A stretch of DNA of 64,000 nt. Origin: Microbacterium testaceum (GTDB lineage: Bacteria > Actinomycetota > Actinomycetes > Actinomycetales > Microbacteriaceae). Shown piece by piece: positions 44,056 to 52,818 of the stretch. Numbering within the stretch: position 1 is the stretch's first letter; every line of letters starts with the position of its first letter. The notes below the pieces were generated by a model. That model worked only from the letters and a program-made list of their open reading frames with translations. It did no database searches and had not been told where the DNA came from. The translations under genes and the position numbers were made by a program. The stretch covers positions 2,728,001-2,792,000 of the forward strand of contig NZ_CP121699.1 in the NCBI RefSeq assembly GCF_029761935.1, read 5' to 3'.

Positions 44056-44061
44056 TACCGT
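44056..44061 (+). promoter_or_regulatory. -10 box of a leaderless start
   Basis: TACCGT ends 6 nt before the ATG of the MarR gene at 44068; no ribosome site is present. Confidence 0.45.
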
Positions 44062-44067
44062 CGAAGA

Positions 44068-44574
44068 ATGCCTACCGCGAGCAGTAAAGACGACGAGGTC
44101 GACCTCCTCATCGACGCCTGGTCGCAACTGCTGCCCGAGGTCGACCTGACACCCCTCGACGTGATGTCGCGCCTGCGTCGCGCGGCCTTCCACCTGTCGA
44201 AGCTCCGCGCGAAAGCCTTCGCGAGTGCCGACATCGCCGTGTGGGAGTTCGACGTGCTCGCGGTGCTCCGGCGCGCGGGCACCGAGCTCAGCGCCACGCG
44301 CCTGATCACGGCGACCATGATCGGCAGCGCCGCCATGACCAACCGTCTCGACAAGCTCGCCGAGCGCGGCCTCGTGAACCGACGCCCCAACCCCTCCGAC
44401 GGCCGTGCGATCCTCGTCGCGATCACCGCCGAGGGTATCGAGCGGGTGGATGCCGCGATGACCGAGCTCGTCCGCCTCGAGGCCGAAGCCCTGCGCGATG
44501 TCAGCCGACAGGACCAGGCCCTGCTCGCGAGTGCCCTGCGCGTCCTCGCCGCCGGCGAGACGCACGAGGCGTGA
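44068..44574 (+). CDS. MarR-family regulator
   Basis: A 168-residue winged-helix regulator. The core VWEFDVLAVLRRAG, ATRLITATMIGSAAMTNRLDKL (recognition helix) and ERGLVNRRPNPSDGRAILVAIT (wing) span residues 55-125. ATG 44068 follows TACCGT and 6 nt, a leaderless arrangement. The stop overlaps the next gene's GTG (GTGA), so it is cotranscribed with a homocysteine methyltransferase and may respond to a thiol or sulfur compound; that last point is a guess. Confidence 0.9.
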   Translation: MPTASSKDDEVDLLIDAWSQLLPEVDLTPLDVMSRLRRAAFHLSKLRAKAFASADIAVWEFDVLAVLRRAGTELSATRLITATMIGSAAMTNRLDKLAERGLVNRRPNPSDGRAILVAITAEGIERVDAAMTELVRLEAEALRDVSRQDQALLASALRVLAAGETHEA

Positions 44575-45425
44575 TCGACCTCGCCACCGCTCTGACCGAG
44601 CGCCCCGTCATCCTCGACGGCGGCCTGGGTACGCTGCTCGAGGCGCGCGGCAACGACGTCACGAGCGACCTCTGGTCGGCGCGAGTGCTGCGTGACGACC
44701 CCGACGAGGTGCGCGCCGCCCACGCCGAGTTCGTCGCCGCGGGCGCCGAGGTCGTGATCACCGCGTCATACCAGATCGGTTTCGCCGGACGGATTCCGGA
44801 TGCCGAGGTCGAGGCGCTGCTGCGCCGTTCGGTGGCCGTGGCGCGCGAGGCCGGCGCGGCGGTGGTCGCGGCATCCGTCGGTCCGGTCGGAGCGCTCCGC
44901 GCCGACGGCAGCGAGTACACCGGCGCGTACGGGCTCTCGCTCGCCGAGCTGCGCGAGGCTCACCGCCGACGCCTGCACGTGCTCGCGGATGCCGGAGCCG
45001 ACGTCCTCGCGATCGAGACGATCCCCTCGCCGCTCGAGGTGGAGGCCCTCGCGCTCGAGCTCGCCGCGCTCGACATGCCCGCTTTCGTCAGCCTCTCGGC
45101 CGACAGCACCGGTTTCGCGGGGCGCGGGGCGCTCGCCGCGGCACTGCGCGAAGCGGCATCCGCTTCCGGTGTCGTCGCCGTGGGCGTCAACTGCTGCGCC
45201 CCCGGCTCGGTGTTGCCCGCGCTCGAAGACGCCCCGGGCCTGCCGCTGGTGGTCTACCCGAATACGGGCGAGACCTGGGATGCCGCGACCCGCACCTGGC
45301 ATGGCGGCGCCGCCCCGCTCGCCGACGAGGCGCCCGCGTGGGTCGCCGCCGGCGCGCGTCTGGTCGGCGGTTGCTGCCGGTCGACGCCCGCCGACATCGC
45401 CGCGATCGCGGCCGCGGTGCGCTGA
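44571..45425 (+). CDS. mmuM: homocysteine S-methyltransferase
   Basis: A 284-residue zinc-dependent methyltransferase that makes methionine from homocysteine and a methyl donor such as S-methylmethionine. The N-terminus VILDGGLGTLLEARG is typical, and the zinc cysteines are in VGVNCCAPGS (near 205) and LVGGCCRSTP (near 265). It starts at GTG 44571 within the stop of the MarR gene. No methionine or S-methylmethionine permease gene is adjacent. Confidence 0.9.
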   Translation: MIDLATALTERPVILDGGLGTLLEARGNDVTSDLWSARVLRDDPDEVRAAHAEFVAAGAEVVITASYQIGFAGRIPDAEVEALLRRSVAVAREAGAAVVAASVGPVGALRADGSEYTGAYGLSLAELREAHRRRLHVLADAGADVLAIETIPSPLEVEALALELAALDMPAFVSLSADSTGFAGRGALAAALREAASASGVVAVGVNCCAPGSVLPALEDAPGLPLVVYPNTGETWDAATRTWHGGAAPLADEAPAWVAAGARLVGGCCRSTPADIAAIAAAVR

Positions 45426-45458
45426 GATCCGCTCGCGCCGCCCGTTCCCGACGTCGCG

Positions 45459-46181
45459 TCAGTGACTGTCGATGACTCGGTCGAGCCATTCGGCGAGCAG
45501 GGCGCGCTCGGGAGCTGAGAGGGCGGTCAGGTCGTCGGTGACCGCGCGCAGGGTGATGGCGGCGGCGCGATGCGCGGCGGGCATCTCGTCTGCCGTGGAC
45601 TCTTCCTCTTCGATGAGAATGCGATCGAGGACGGCGTCGAGCAGAGCGGTCGCGAGCTCGGGGTCGCGCTCGCCGATCGGCTGTTCGAGGAGCGACAGAA
45701 TGGCGCCCGTACCGGCGGCGTGGATCAGTGCGACGGCGCGAGCCTCGGCGACGCGCAGGCGCCCCGCCGCGGCCACGCGGCGCACTCGCTCCGCGAGCGC
45801 GCGGACGCCGTTCGCGAGGGCGGGGGAATCCCGGCCGCGGCGCGGGTCGCTGAGGATGACGTAGAGGTCCCCGTTGTCCAGGCCGAACCGCACCGTCTCG
45901 CCCCACGCTTCGCGGAGTTCGCCCACCGGATCCTTCGAGGCGGGGGCAGACGTCAGGGCGGAGGTCTTCGACGCGCTGAAGAGGGCCATCGCGTGCTCGG
46001 CGACCGCGTCGAGCAGGCCGTCCTTGTCGCCGAACAGGCGGTAGATCGTCGGAGCCTGAACGCCCGCGCGTTCGGCTACCGCCCGCGTCGTGACGCCCGC
46101 CGACCCTTCGGTGCGGAGGATCTCCGCCGCGGCTCCCACGATCCGCTCACGCACGTCGTCTCGGGGCGCCGCAGGAGTCAT
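45459..46181 (-). CDS. TetR-family regulator
   Basis: A 240-residue repressor with the TetR HTH at residues 10-55 (IVGAAAEILRTEGSAGVTTRAVAERAG, then APTIYRLFGDKDGLLDAV) and a variable ligand domain. ATG 46181 lies 6 nt after TATCGT, so the transcript is probably leaderless. A perfect inverted repeat at 46190-46209 overlaps that -10 box. It is divergent from an NmrA-like reductase gene, its probable target. Confidence 0.9.
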   Translation of the reverse strand: MTPAAPRDDVRERIVGAAAEILRTEGSAGVTTRAVAERAGVQAPTIYRLFGDKDGLLDAVAEHAMALFSASKTSALTSAPASKDPVGELREAWGETVRFGLDNGDLYVILSDPRRGRDSPALANGVRALAERVRRVAAAGRLRVAEARAVALIHAAGTGAILSLLEQPIGERDPELATALLDAVLDRILIEEEESTADEMPAAHRAAAITLRAVTDDLTALSAPERALLAEWLDRVIDSH

Positions 46182-46187
46182 GGTTCG

Positions 46188-46193
46188 ACGATA
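46188..46193 (-). promoter_or_regulatory. -10 box of the TetR gene
   Basis: TATCGT on the minus strand, 6 nt before the ATG at 46181, partly inside the TetR operator. Confidence 0.45.
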
Positions 46194-46209
46194 ACAAAGA
46201 GTTGTTATC
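46190..46209. promoter_or_regulatory. TetR operator
   Basis: GATAACAAAGAGTTGTTATC: two perfect 8-bp half-sites, 4 bp apart, between the divergent TetR and reductase genes. A third GATAACA half-site lies at 46246, next to the reductase ribosome site. Confidence 0.7.
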
Positions 46210-46266
46210 AGCGGTAATCGCTGTTAGCTTCTCACTGTTTCCATCGATAACAGAAGGAGCATGACG

Positions 46267-47133
46267 ATGATCACCATGACCGGCGCAACGGGCGCCCTGA
46301 ACGGCCGGACGGTCGACCACCTGCTGCAGACCGTCGGCCCCGCGAACCTCACTCTCGTCGTCCGCGATCCCTCTCGCGCCGGGCGATTCGCCGAGCGCGG
46401 AGTCGCGGTTCGTCGCGGCGACTACGCGGACCCGACGAGTCTCCCGTCGTCGTTCGAGGGTGCCGATCGGTTGCTCCTCGTCTCGTCGAACGATCGGGGC
46501 GCCGACGCCGTCGCCCTGCATGCCGCGGCCGTCGACGCCGCGCGGATCGCCGAGGTCGGTCACGTGCTGTACACGAGTCACCAGGGTGCCCACTCGGCCT
46601 CCCCCTTCGGTCCCGCGCGCGACCACGCGGCGACCGAGGCGCTGCTCGCCGACTCGGGCCTGCGGTGGACGGCGCTGCGCAACGGGTTCTACGCCCACGC
46701 GCTCGAGTGGATGCTCGGACCGTGGCGCGAGTCGGGCGTCGTGGCGGTCCCCGCCGACGGGCCGGTGTCATGGACCTCCCGCGAAGACGCAGCCGAGGCT
46801 GCTGCGGTTCTCCTCCTGAGCGACGAACTGCCTCAGGGGCCCGTGACGCTCACGGCGGCCGACGCACCCCGTTTCGCCGACCTCGCGCGCTGGGCGGGAG
46901 AGGCGGCCCACCGCGACGTGGGCTTCGAGGTGGTCGACGAGGACGAGTGGGCGCGCAGGGCGATCGCAGCCGGCCAACCCGAGGGTGCGGTCCACTTCAC
47001 TCTGGAGTTCTTCCGCGCGGCGTCCGGTGGCTTCTTCGCCGGAACCGCCCCGACGCTCCCGGACCTCCTCGGGCGTGAGCCCGTCACGGCGAGGAGCGTC
47101 GTGGAGTCGTTCGTAGGCTCGCCGTCCGAGTGA
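46267..47133 (+). CDS. NmrA-like NAD(P)-binding oxidoreductase
   Basis: A 288-residue atypical SDR of the NmrA / QorB quinone reductase group. The nucleotide motif MTGATGALNGR is at the N-terminus, VVRDPSRAGRFAERGV near residue 32, LLLVSSNDRGADAVALH near 70 and LRNGFYAHALEW near 138. It may reduce quinones or act as a redox sensor. ATG 46267 is chosen over 46261 because AAGGAG then has 7-nt spacing. The TetR-type operator upstream suggests induction by a toxic compound. Confidence 0.82.
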   Translation: MITMTGATGALNGRTVDHLLQTVGPANLTLVVRDPSRAGRFAERGVAVRRGDYADPTSLPSSFEGADRLLLVSSNDRGADAVALHAAAVDAARIAEVGHVLYTSHQGAHSASPFGPARDHAATEALLADSGLRWTALRNGFYAHALEWMLGPWRESGVVAVPADGPVSWTSREDAAEAAAVLLLSDELPQGPVTLTAADAPRFADLARWAGEAAHRDVGFEVVDEDEWARRAIAAGQPEGAVHFTLEFFRAASGGFFAGTAPTLPDLLGREPVTARSVVESFVGSPSE

Positions 47134-47184
47134 GGGGTCAGACGTTGTCGCCTGAAGTGCCTCGAAGCGACGATTCCTGACCCC
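47134..47184. terminator. imperfect hairpin after the reductase gene
   Basis: GGGGTCAG (47134-47141) pairs with CTGACCCC (47177-47184), and inside it GTCGC with GCGAC, separated by a 5-nt mismatched bulge on each side; the loop is 15 nt. It begins at the stop codon and precedes a convergent gene. Confidence 0.5.
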
Positions 47185-47200
47185 CCACGCGAGGGTGCGC

Positions 47201-47674
47201 TCAGTCGAAGTCCGCCGCGAGGGCGTTGCGGTGGTACTCGAAGATGATGCTCGTGCGCGTCGAGGCGACGCTGTGCCGAGCGGAGAGGTGGTCGACGACG
47301 AAGCGGCGCACGGCAGACGAATCGTCGACGGCGATGTGCACGAGGAAGTCGTCGGCGCCCCCGAGGAAGAACAGCTGGATCACGTCGGGGTGGCGGCGGA
47401 TCTCGTGCGCGAACGCGCGGATGCTCTCCTGCCGCTGCCCCGGGCGCAGGGTCACCCCGACGATCGCCTGCAGTCCGCGGCCGAGGCGACTCTGGTCGAC
47501 GGCGGCGTGGAACCCGGTGATGAGCCCGCGGTCGACGAGGCCTCGCAGGCGGGCATGGGCGGTGGATGCCGCGACCCCGAGCTCGTCGGCGAGGGCGGTG
47601 TTCGTCATCCGCGCGTCGGCCGACAGCAGCTCGATGATGCGCGCGTCGAGGGGGTGCAGGTCGTCGTCGGCCAC
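47201..47674 (-). CDS. Lrp/AsnC-family regulator (AldR-like)
   Basis: A 157-residue feast/famine regulator with N-terminal HTH (LDARIIELLSADARMTNTAL, then AASTAHARLRGLVDRGLI) and a C-terminal RAM ligand domain (VGVTLRPGQ, DVIQLFFLGGADDFLVHIAV). GTG 47674 has AAGGA 6 nt upstream. It is divergent from alanine dehydrogenase across 155 bp. In actinobacteria this neighbourhood is AldR, which activates or represses ald in response to alanine. Confidence 0.92.
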   Translation of the reverse strand: MADDDLHPLDARIIELLSADARMTNTALADELGVAASTAHARLRGLVDRGLITGFHAAVDQSRLGRGLQAIVGVTLRPGQRQESIRAFAHEIRRHPDVIQLFFLGGADDFLVHIAVDDSSAVRRFVVDHLSARHSVASTRTSIIFEYHRNALAADFD

Positions 47675-47829
47675 CGTAGATCCTTCGCGTCGTCGAGCCC
47701 GGTGGGGGTCGTTCAGCCGATGATATCGCCAGGTAAGCCGCAAGAATCGAAGAATCTGCGCGGAAACACCACGGAAACACTCTTTTCTGCGATCCTCTCG
47801 GCAACGCTCATCCGCTCGAGGAGGAACCC

Positions 47830-48915
47830 ATGCGCGTGTCCGTGCCGACCGAGATCAAGAACAACGAGAACCGCGTCGCCATGACGCCCGCGGGGGTCGA
47901 TTCGCTCGTCCATCGTGGTCACGAGGTCTTCGTGCAGGCGGGCGCGGGTGAGGGTAGCGGCTTCTCCGACGAGCAGTACCGCGCGGCCGGGGCCGAGATC
48001 GTCGACACCCCCGAAGAGACCTGGGCACGCGCCGAACTGCTGGTGAAGGTGAAGGAGCCCATTGCATCCGAGTACGGATTCCTGCGCCGCGACCTCACGC
48101 TCTTCACATACCTGCACCTCGCGGCCGACCGGCCGCTGACCGACGCCCTCATGGCCGCCGGCACCACGGCTGTGGCCTACGAGACGGTGCAGACCGCCGA
48201 CCGCGCGCTGCCGCTCCTGGCGCCGATGAGCGAGGTCGCCGGTCGGCTGTCGATCATCGAGGGCGCCCATCACCTGCTGCGCGCCTCGGGCGGGCGCGGG
48301 CTGCTCCCCGGCGGCGTCCCCGGCACCCCACGGGCGAAGGTCGTCGTGATCGGCGGCGGCGTCGCGGGCGAGCACGCCGCGGCCAACGCCCTCGGACTCG
48401 GTGCCCGCGTCACGGTGGTCGACATCTCGCTGCCCAAGCTCCGCCAGCTCGAGGAGCGCTTCGGCGGCGCGATCGAGACCCGCGCGTCCACCCGTCTCGA
48501 GATCGCCGAGCAGCTCGCCGACGCCGACCTCGTGATCGGCTCGGTGCTCATCCCCGGCGCCGCGGCTCCCAAGCTCGTCACCGACGACATGGTGGCCGCG
48601 ATGAAGCCGGGCTCGGTGCTCGTCGACATCGCGATCGACCAGGGCGGCTGCTTCGAGGGCTCCCGCCCGACCACCCACGACGCGCCCACGTTCCGCGTGC
48701 ACGAGGCGCTGTACTACTGCGTCGCGAACATGCCCGGCGCGGTGCCGCACACCTCGACCCGCGCGCTGTCGAACGCCACCCTGCCCTACATCACCCGCAT
48801 CGCGGATCAGGGCTGGGAGGCCGCGGCATCCGCCGATCCCGCCCTCGCCAAGGGCCTGAACGTGCGCGCCGGCGTGGTCGTGAACGAGGGCGTCCGCGCC
48901 GCGTTCGACCTCTGA
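47830..48915 (+). CDS. ald: alanine dehydrogenase
   Basis: A 361-residue NAD-dependent L-alanine dehydrogenase (alanine to pyruvate and ammonia, reversible). K75 in [12 protein letters not shown] and H96 in TYLHLAAD match the catalytic residues; the Rossmann motif [13 protein letters not shown] is near residue 175. The C-terminus [16 protein letters not shown] is diagnostic. ATG 47830 follows GAGGAGG. Divergent transcription from an AsnC-type gene indicates alanine-responsive control. Confidence 0.96.
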   Translation: MRVSVPTEIKNNENRVAMTPAGVDSLVHRGHEVFVQAGAGEGSGFSDEQYRAAGAEIVDTPEETWARAELLVKVKEPIASEYGFLRRDLTLFTYLHLAADRPLTDALMAAGTTAVAYETVQTADRALPLLAPMSEVAGRLSIIEGAHHLLRASGGRGLLPGGVPGTPRAKVVVIGGGVAGEHAAANALGLGARVTVVDISLPKLRQLEERFGGAIETRASTRLEIAEQLADADLVIGSVLIPGAAAPKLVTDDMVAAMKPGSVLVDIAIDQGGCFEGSRPTTHDAPTFRVHEALYYCVANMPGAVPHTSTRALSNATLPYITRIADQGWEAAASADPALAKGLNVRAGVVVNEGVRAAFDL

Positions 48916-48942
48916 GTCGGTGGGCGTGCGGACGCCGGACCG

Positions 48943-49626
48943 TCAGCCGCGCACCCAGGCGTAGGTGATCTCGGGGCGGCCCTGTCCGCCGTAGCGCGGC
49001 ACACGGCGGACCCGACCCACGTCGGCGAGGTGCTCGAGATAGCGGCGGGCGGTCACGCGCGACATGCCCTCGCTCTCACCGACCTCGGTCGACGACACCG
49101 CGCCCGCGGCGGTGCGCACCCGCTCGGCGACGGCCTGCAGCGTCTCGTCGCTGAGGCCCTTCGGCAGCCCCGGAGCGGTCACGGTGCGCAGCGACCCGAG
49201 CAGGGCGTCGACCTCCGACTGGGTCGCGTCACCCGCCGCGCGGTCCAGACCCTCGACGTAGGAACGGTACGCTTCCAGCCGCTCCCGGAACGCCGCGAAC
49301 GCGAACGGCTTGATCAGGTACTGCACGACCCCGATCGACACGGCCGCCCGCACGGTCGCGGCGTCGCGCACGGCCGTCACGGCGATGATGTCGACGCGCG
49401 ACCCGGTGGCGCGCAGCCGGCGTGCCACGTCGAGACCCGAGCCGTCCGGCATCGTCATGTCGAGCAGGACGAGATCGATCCGCCGGTCGGGATCGGCCAG
49501 CGCGGTGACCGCGGCGCGCGCCCCCGCGGCCTGCCCCGCGACCTCGAAGCCCGGCACCCGCTCGACATACGCGCTGTGGAGCTCGAGGGCGAGGGCGTCG
49601 TCGTCGACGACCAGCACGCGGATCAC
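48943..49626 (-). CDS. CitB/DcuR-type response regulator
   Basis: A 227-residue response regulator. The receiver domain has the acidic pocket D8-D10, phospho-acceptor D56 in LVLLDMTMPDGSG and K in YLIKPFAF. The C-terminal HTH (STEVGESEGMSRVTARRYLEHL) is of the CitB/DcuR sort. GTG 49626 overlaps the kinase stop by 4 bp. With its kinase it probably activates the divergent dicarboxylate symporter and lyase genes. Confidence 0.92.
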   Translation of the reverse strand: MIRVLVVDDDALALELHSAYVERVPGFEVAGQAAGARAAVTALADPDRRIDLVLLDMTMPDGSGLDVARRLRATGSRVDIIAVTAVRDAATVRAAVSIGVVQYLIKPFAFAAFRERLEAYRSYVEGLDRAAGDATQSEVDALLGSLRTVTAPGLPKGLSDETLQAVAERVRTAAGAVSSTEVGESEGMSRVTARRYLEHLADVGRVRRVPRYGGQGRPEITYAWVRG

Positions 49627-51227
49627 GAGACCACCGCCTGGGCGACGGCGGGAAGGAAGACGCGGACGGTCGTGGGGTCCGCCACGACCTGCAGGGTTCC
49701 GCCGTGGGCGGCGACGATATCGCGCACGAGGGCGAGGCCCACGCCCCGGCCACCGGGGGCGTGCGCCGGCTTGGTCGACGCCCCGAAGGCGAACGGGTCG
49801 GGCAGCGACGGGTCGAAACCGGCCCCGCTGTCCGAGACGTCGAGCACCACGTCGCCACCGCCTTCGCGGAGGGTCGCGCGCACCCATCGGGGTTCGGCGC
49901 CGGCCGCTGCGGCATCCAGAGCGTTGTCGACGAGGTTTCCCACCACGGTGACCGCCTCGGCCGCGGCGAGGGGGAGTGCGGGCGTGGGCTCGGCGACGTC
50001 GAGGTCGAGGCGCACTCCGCGTTCGGACGCCTCGTCGAGCTTGCCGAGCAGGAGGGCGACGACCACGGCGTCGTCATCGTCCGAGACGAGGCGATCGGCG
50101 AGCTCCTGCCGTTCGCCGGTCGAGGCCACGATCAGACGGCGGGCCTCTTCGATGCGTCCGAGTTCGAGCAGCGCCAGCAGGGCGTGCAGCCGGTTGCCGT
50201 GCTCGTGGGTCTGGGAACGGAGGGTGTCGCTGAGGGTCCGGACGCCCTCGAGTTCGCCGAGCAGGGCCTGCAACTCCGAGCGGTCGCGCAGCGTCATGAC
50301 CCGGCCGCGCTCGGGCGCTCGACGCCCCGCGAGATCACGCGCTTCCTCCTGGTTGACCAGCAGCACCCGCTCTCCATTCACGACGGTCTCCTCGACCATG
50401 CGCCGACCGCTCGCGATGGCCTCGGCGAGGCCGGCATCCATGTCGACCTCGCGCGGATCGAGTGAGACCTGCCCGCTGGACGCGGGTGGAAGGCCCAGAA
50501 GGTCAGCGGCTTCGTCGTTGTACAGCACGATGCGTCCGGAGCGATCGGTGACCACGAGACCCTCGCGGAGGGAGTGCAGCACCGTCTCGTAGCTCTCGAC
50601 GAGGCGCGACAGTTCGGCGGGCGTGTACGACCCGGTGACGCGTCGGGCACTGCGGCGGACGTAGAGGGCGCCGAGCACCCCCATCCCGACGATGGCGGCG
50701 GATGCCAGCACGATCAGCGGTGCGCGAGCGGCGAGGTCCTGCTGCACGGCGCCGAGCGTGACGCCGACGGCGACGAGGCCCACGATGTCGCCGTTCTCGT
50801 CGCCGCCGTCGAGGATGGGGACGATGGTGCGCACCGAGGGACCGAGAGTGCCCTCGTAGACCTCGGTGAAGGTCTGGCCGGCGAGGGCCTCGGCCCGCGA
50901 ACCGATGTACTGCTCGCCGATCTCGGACCGGTTGCGGTGGGTGAGGCGGATGCCGTCGGGGGTCATGATCGTGACGAACGACAGGTCGGCGTCGGGGAGG
51001 ATCTGCTCGACCATCGGCTGCAGCGCACCGGAGTCGCGCTGCACCACGAGAGCGGCCACGTCGGGCTCGTGCGCCAACGTCTCGGCCACCGAACGCGTGA
51101 CCTTCTCGGCCTCGCGCTGGCCGGAGTCGCTCAGCTGCACCGACAACAAGGCCGCCAGGACGCCGGCGACCAGGATCACGACACCGAGGGACACCAACGC
51201 CAGGCGTCCACCCACGCTCAGTCTCAT
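49623..51227 (-). CDS. CitA/DcuS-type sensor histidine kinase
   Basis: A 534-residue membrane sensor. TM1 is about residues 8-30, an extracytoplasmic PAS-like sensor spans 35-165 (FVTIMTPDGIRLTHRN and a VGVTLGAVQQDL segment), TM2 is near 170-192, then comes a cytosolic PAS (VTDRSGRIVLYNDEA). The phospho-acceptor region SQTHEHGNRLHALLALLELG is of the SpoOB-like CitA type, and the HATPase domain shows NLVDNALDAA and GRGVGLALV. It detects extracellular citrate or C4-dicarboxylates. ATG 51227 is taken over longer in-frame starts. Confidence 0.92.
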   Translation of the reverse strand: MRLSVGGRLALVSLGVVILVAGVLAALLSVQLSDSGQREAEKVTRSVAETLAHEPDVAALVVQRDSGALQPMVEQILPDADLSFVTIMTPDGIRLTHRNRSEIGEQYIGSRAEALAGQTFTEVYEGTLGPSVRTIVPILDGGDENGDIVGLVAVGVTLGAVQQDLAARAPLIVLASAAIVGMGVLGALYVRRSARRVTGSYTPAELSRLVESYETVLHSLREGLVVTDRSGRIVLYNDEAADLLGLPPASSGQVSLDPREVDMDAGLAEAIASGRRMVEETVVNGERVLLVNQEEARDLAGRRAPERGRVMTLRDRSELQALLGELEGVRTLSDTLRSQTHEHGNRLHALLALLELGRIEEARRLIVASTGERQELADRLVSDDDDAVVVALLLGKLDEASERGVRLDLDVAEPTPALPLAAAEAVTVVGNLVDNALDAAAAGAEPRWVRATLREGGGDVVLDVSDSGAGFDPSLPDPFAFGASTKPAHAPGGRGVGLALVRDIVAAHGGTLQVVADPTTVRVFLPAVAQAVVS

Positions 51228-51363
51228 CACCCCGCCCTTCGTCGCGCTTGCCGTGAACAATACGACCACAAATCGCCCGCACGTCCCGCGTCGATCAAAG
51301 TCATGACATCAACCGGCGCCCCCGCCGGACTCAACGAAGGCGTTAGAAAAGGGGAAGTCGCTC

Positions 51364-52818
51364 ATGGCACTCTCACTCCGCACCACACGCGACGGCCGGC
51401 CTCGCAAGAAGATCGACCGCAATCACTGGCTCTACATCTCCGTCATCGTCGCGGTCGTCGCCGGTGTCATCGTGGGCCTCGTCGCCCCGCAGTTCGCCAC
51501 GGCCCTCGAGCCGATCGGGAAGGGCTTCGTCAGCCTCATCAAGATGATGATCGCCCCGGTCATCTTCTGCACGATCGTCGTGGGCATCGGCTCGATCGCG
51601 AAGGCCTCCACGGTCGGCAAGATCGGTGGCCTGGCGATGGTCTACTTCCTGGTCATGTCGTCGTTCGCCCTGATCATCGGCCTCGTGGTCGGCAACATCA
51701 TCCACCCGGGCGAGGGCCTGAACATCGCCGGCGCTCAGTACGACGCACCCGCCGCCGAGGCGACCTCGACCCAGGAGTTCATCCTGGGCATCATCCCCAC
51801 CACGTTCTTCTCGGCGTTCACCGGCGGCAGCATCCTCCAGGTGCTGTTCATCGCCCTTCTCGTCGGCTTCGCGCTGCAGGGCATGGGCGAGCGCGGGGCG
51901 CGCATGGTCGAGGGCATCCGCAACTTCCAGGTGCTCGTCTTCCGCATCCTCGGCATGATCCTCTGGCTCGCGCCGATCGGTGCTTTCGGCGCCATCGCCG
52001 CGGTCGTCGGCAAGACCGGTTTCCAGGCCGTGATCAGCCTCGGCATCCTGATGGGCGCCTTCTACATCACCTGCTTCCTCTTCATCGCGGTGGTGCTCGG
52101 CACGCTCCTGTACGTCGTGACGCGCGTCAACATCTTCACGCTGATGAAGTACCTGGGCCGCGAGTACCTGCTGATCGTGGGCACCTCGTCGTCCGAGGCC
52201 GCTCTTCCCCGCCTCATCGCCAAGATGGAGCACCTGGGTGTCTCGAAGCCGGTCGTCGGCATCACGGTCCCGACGGGCTACTCGTTCAACCTCGACGGCA
52301 CCGCGATCTACCTGACGATGGCCTCGCTCTTCATCGCCACCGCGATGGGCTCGCCCATGTCGATCGGTGAGCAGATCGGCCTCATGATCTTCATGATCAT
52401 CGCGTCGAAGGGCGCCGCCGGTGTCACCGGTGCCGGCCTCGCCACCCTCGCCGGTGGTCTGTCGGCCTACCGCCCCGACCTGGTCGACGGTGTCGGTGTG
52501 ATCGTCGGCATCGACCGCTTCATGTCCGAGGCCCGCGCCGTCACCAACTTCACGGGCAACGCGGTGGCCACGATGCTCATCGGCGTCTGGACCAAGGAGT
52601 ACGACGGTCAGCGCGTCCGCGAGGTGCTCGCCGGCAACATCCCGTTCGACGAGACGATCCTCACCGGTCACGACCACTCGGCGACTCCCGCGGCGGATGC
52701 CAAGGAGCAGGCGTCCGCCGAGGTCGGCGCGGGCCCCGCGGCCACCGTCGACACGCAGTCGCTCGACGCCTTCCGCGCTCAGGCCGAGGCGGAGGCCGCG
52801 GCGCGGGGTCGCTCGTGA
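51364..52818 (+). CDS. dctA: dicarboxylate/amino acid:cation symporter (DctA family)
   Basis: A 484-residue DAACS-family transporter with eight or so helices and the re-entrant loop motif GTSSSEAALPRL near residue 280, TGYSFNLDGTAIYLTMASLFIA near 305 and VDRFMSEAR-type GIDRFMSEARAVTNFTGN near 385. It imports C4-dicarboxylates with protons or sodium; glutamate or aspartate are alternatives. It is divergent from the CitAB-type pair, which fits dicarboxylate-induced expression. A GGGGAAG ribosome site precedes the ATG; the stop overlaps the next start (GTGA). Confidence 0.92.
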   Translation: MALSLRTTRDGRPRKKIDRNHWLYISVIVAVVAGVIVGLVAPQFATALEPIGKGFVSLIKMMIAPVIFCTIVVGIGSIAKASTVGKIGGLAMVYFLVMSSFALIIGLVVGNIIHPGEGLNIAGAQYDAPAAEATSTQEFILGIIPTTFFSAFTGGSILQVLFIALLVGFALQGMGERGARMVEGIRNFQVLVFRILGMILWLAPIGAFGAIAAVVGKTGFQAVISLGILMGAFYITCFLFIAVVLGTLLYVVTRVNIFTLMKYLGREYLLIVGTSSSEAALPRLIAKMEHLGVSKPVVGITVPTGYSFNLDGTAIYLTMASLFIATAMGSPMSIGEQIGLMIFMIIASKGAAGVTGAGLATLAGGLSAYRPDLVDGVGVIVGIDRFMSEARAVTNFTGNAVATMLIGVWTKEYDGQRVREVLAGNIPFDETILTGHDHSATPAADAKEQASAEVGAGPAATVDTQSLDAFRAQAEAEAAARGRS

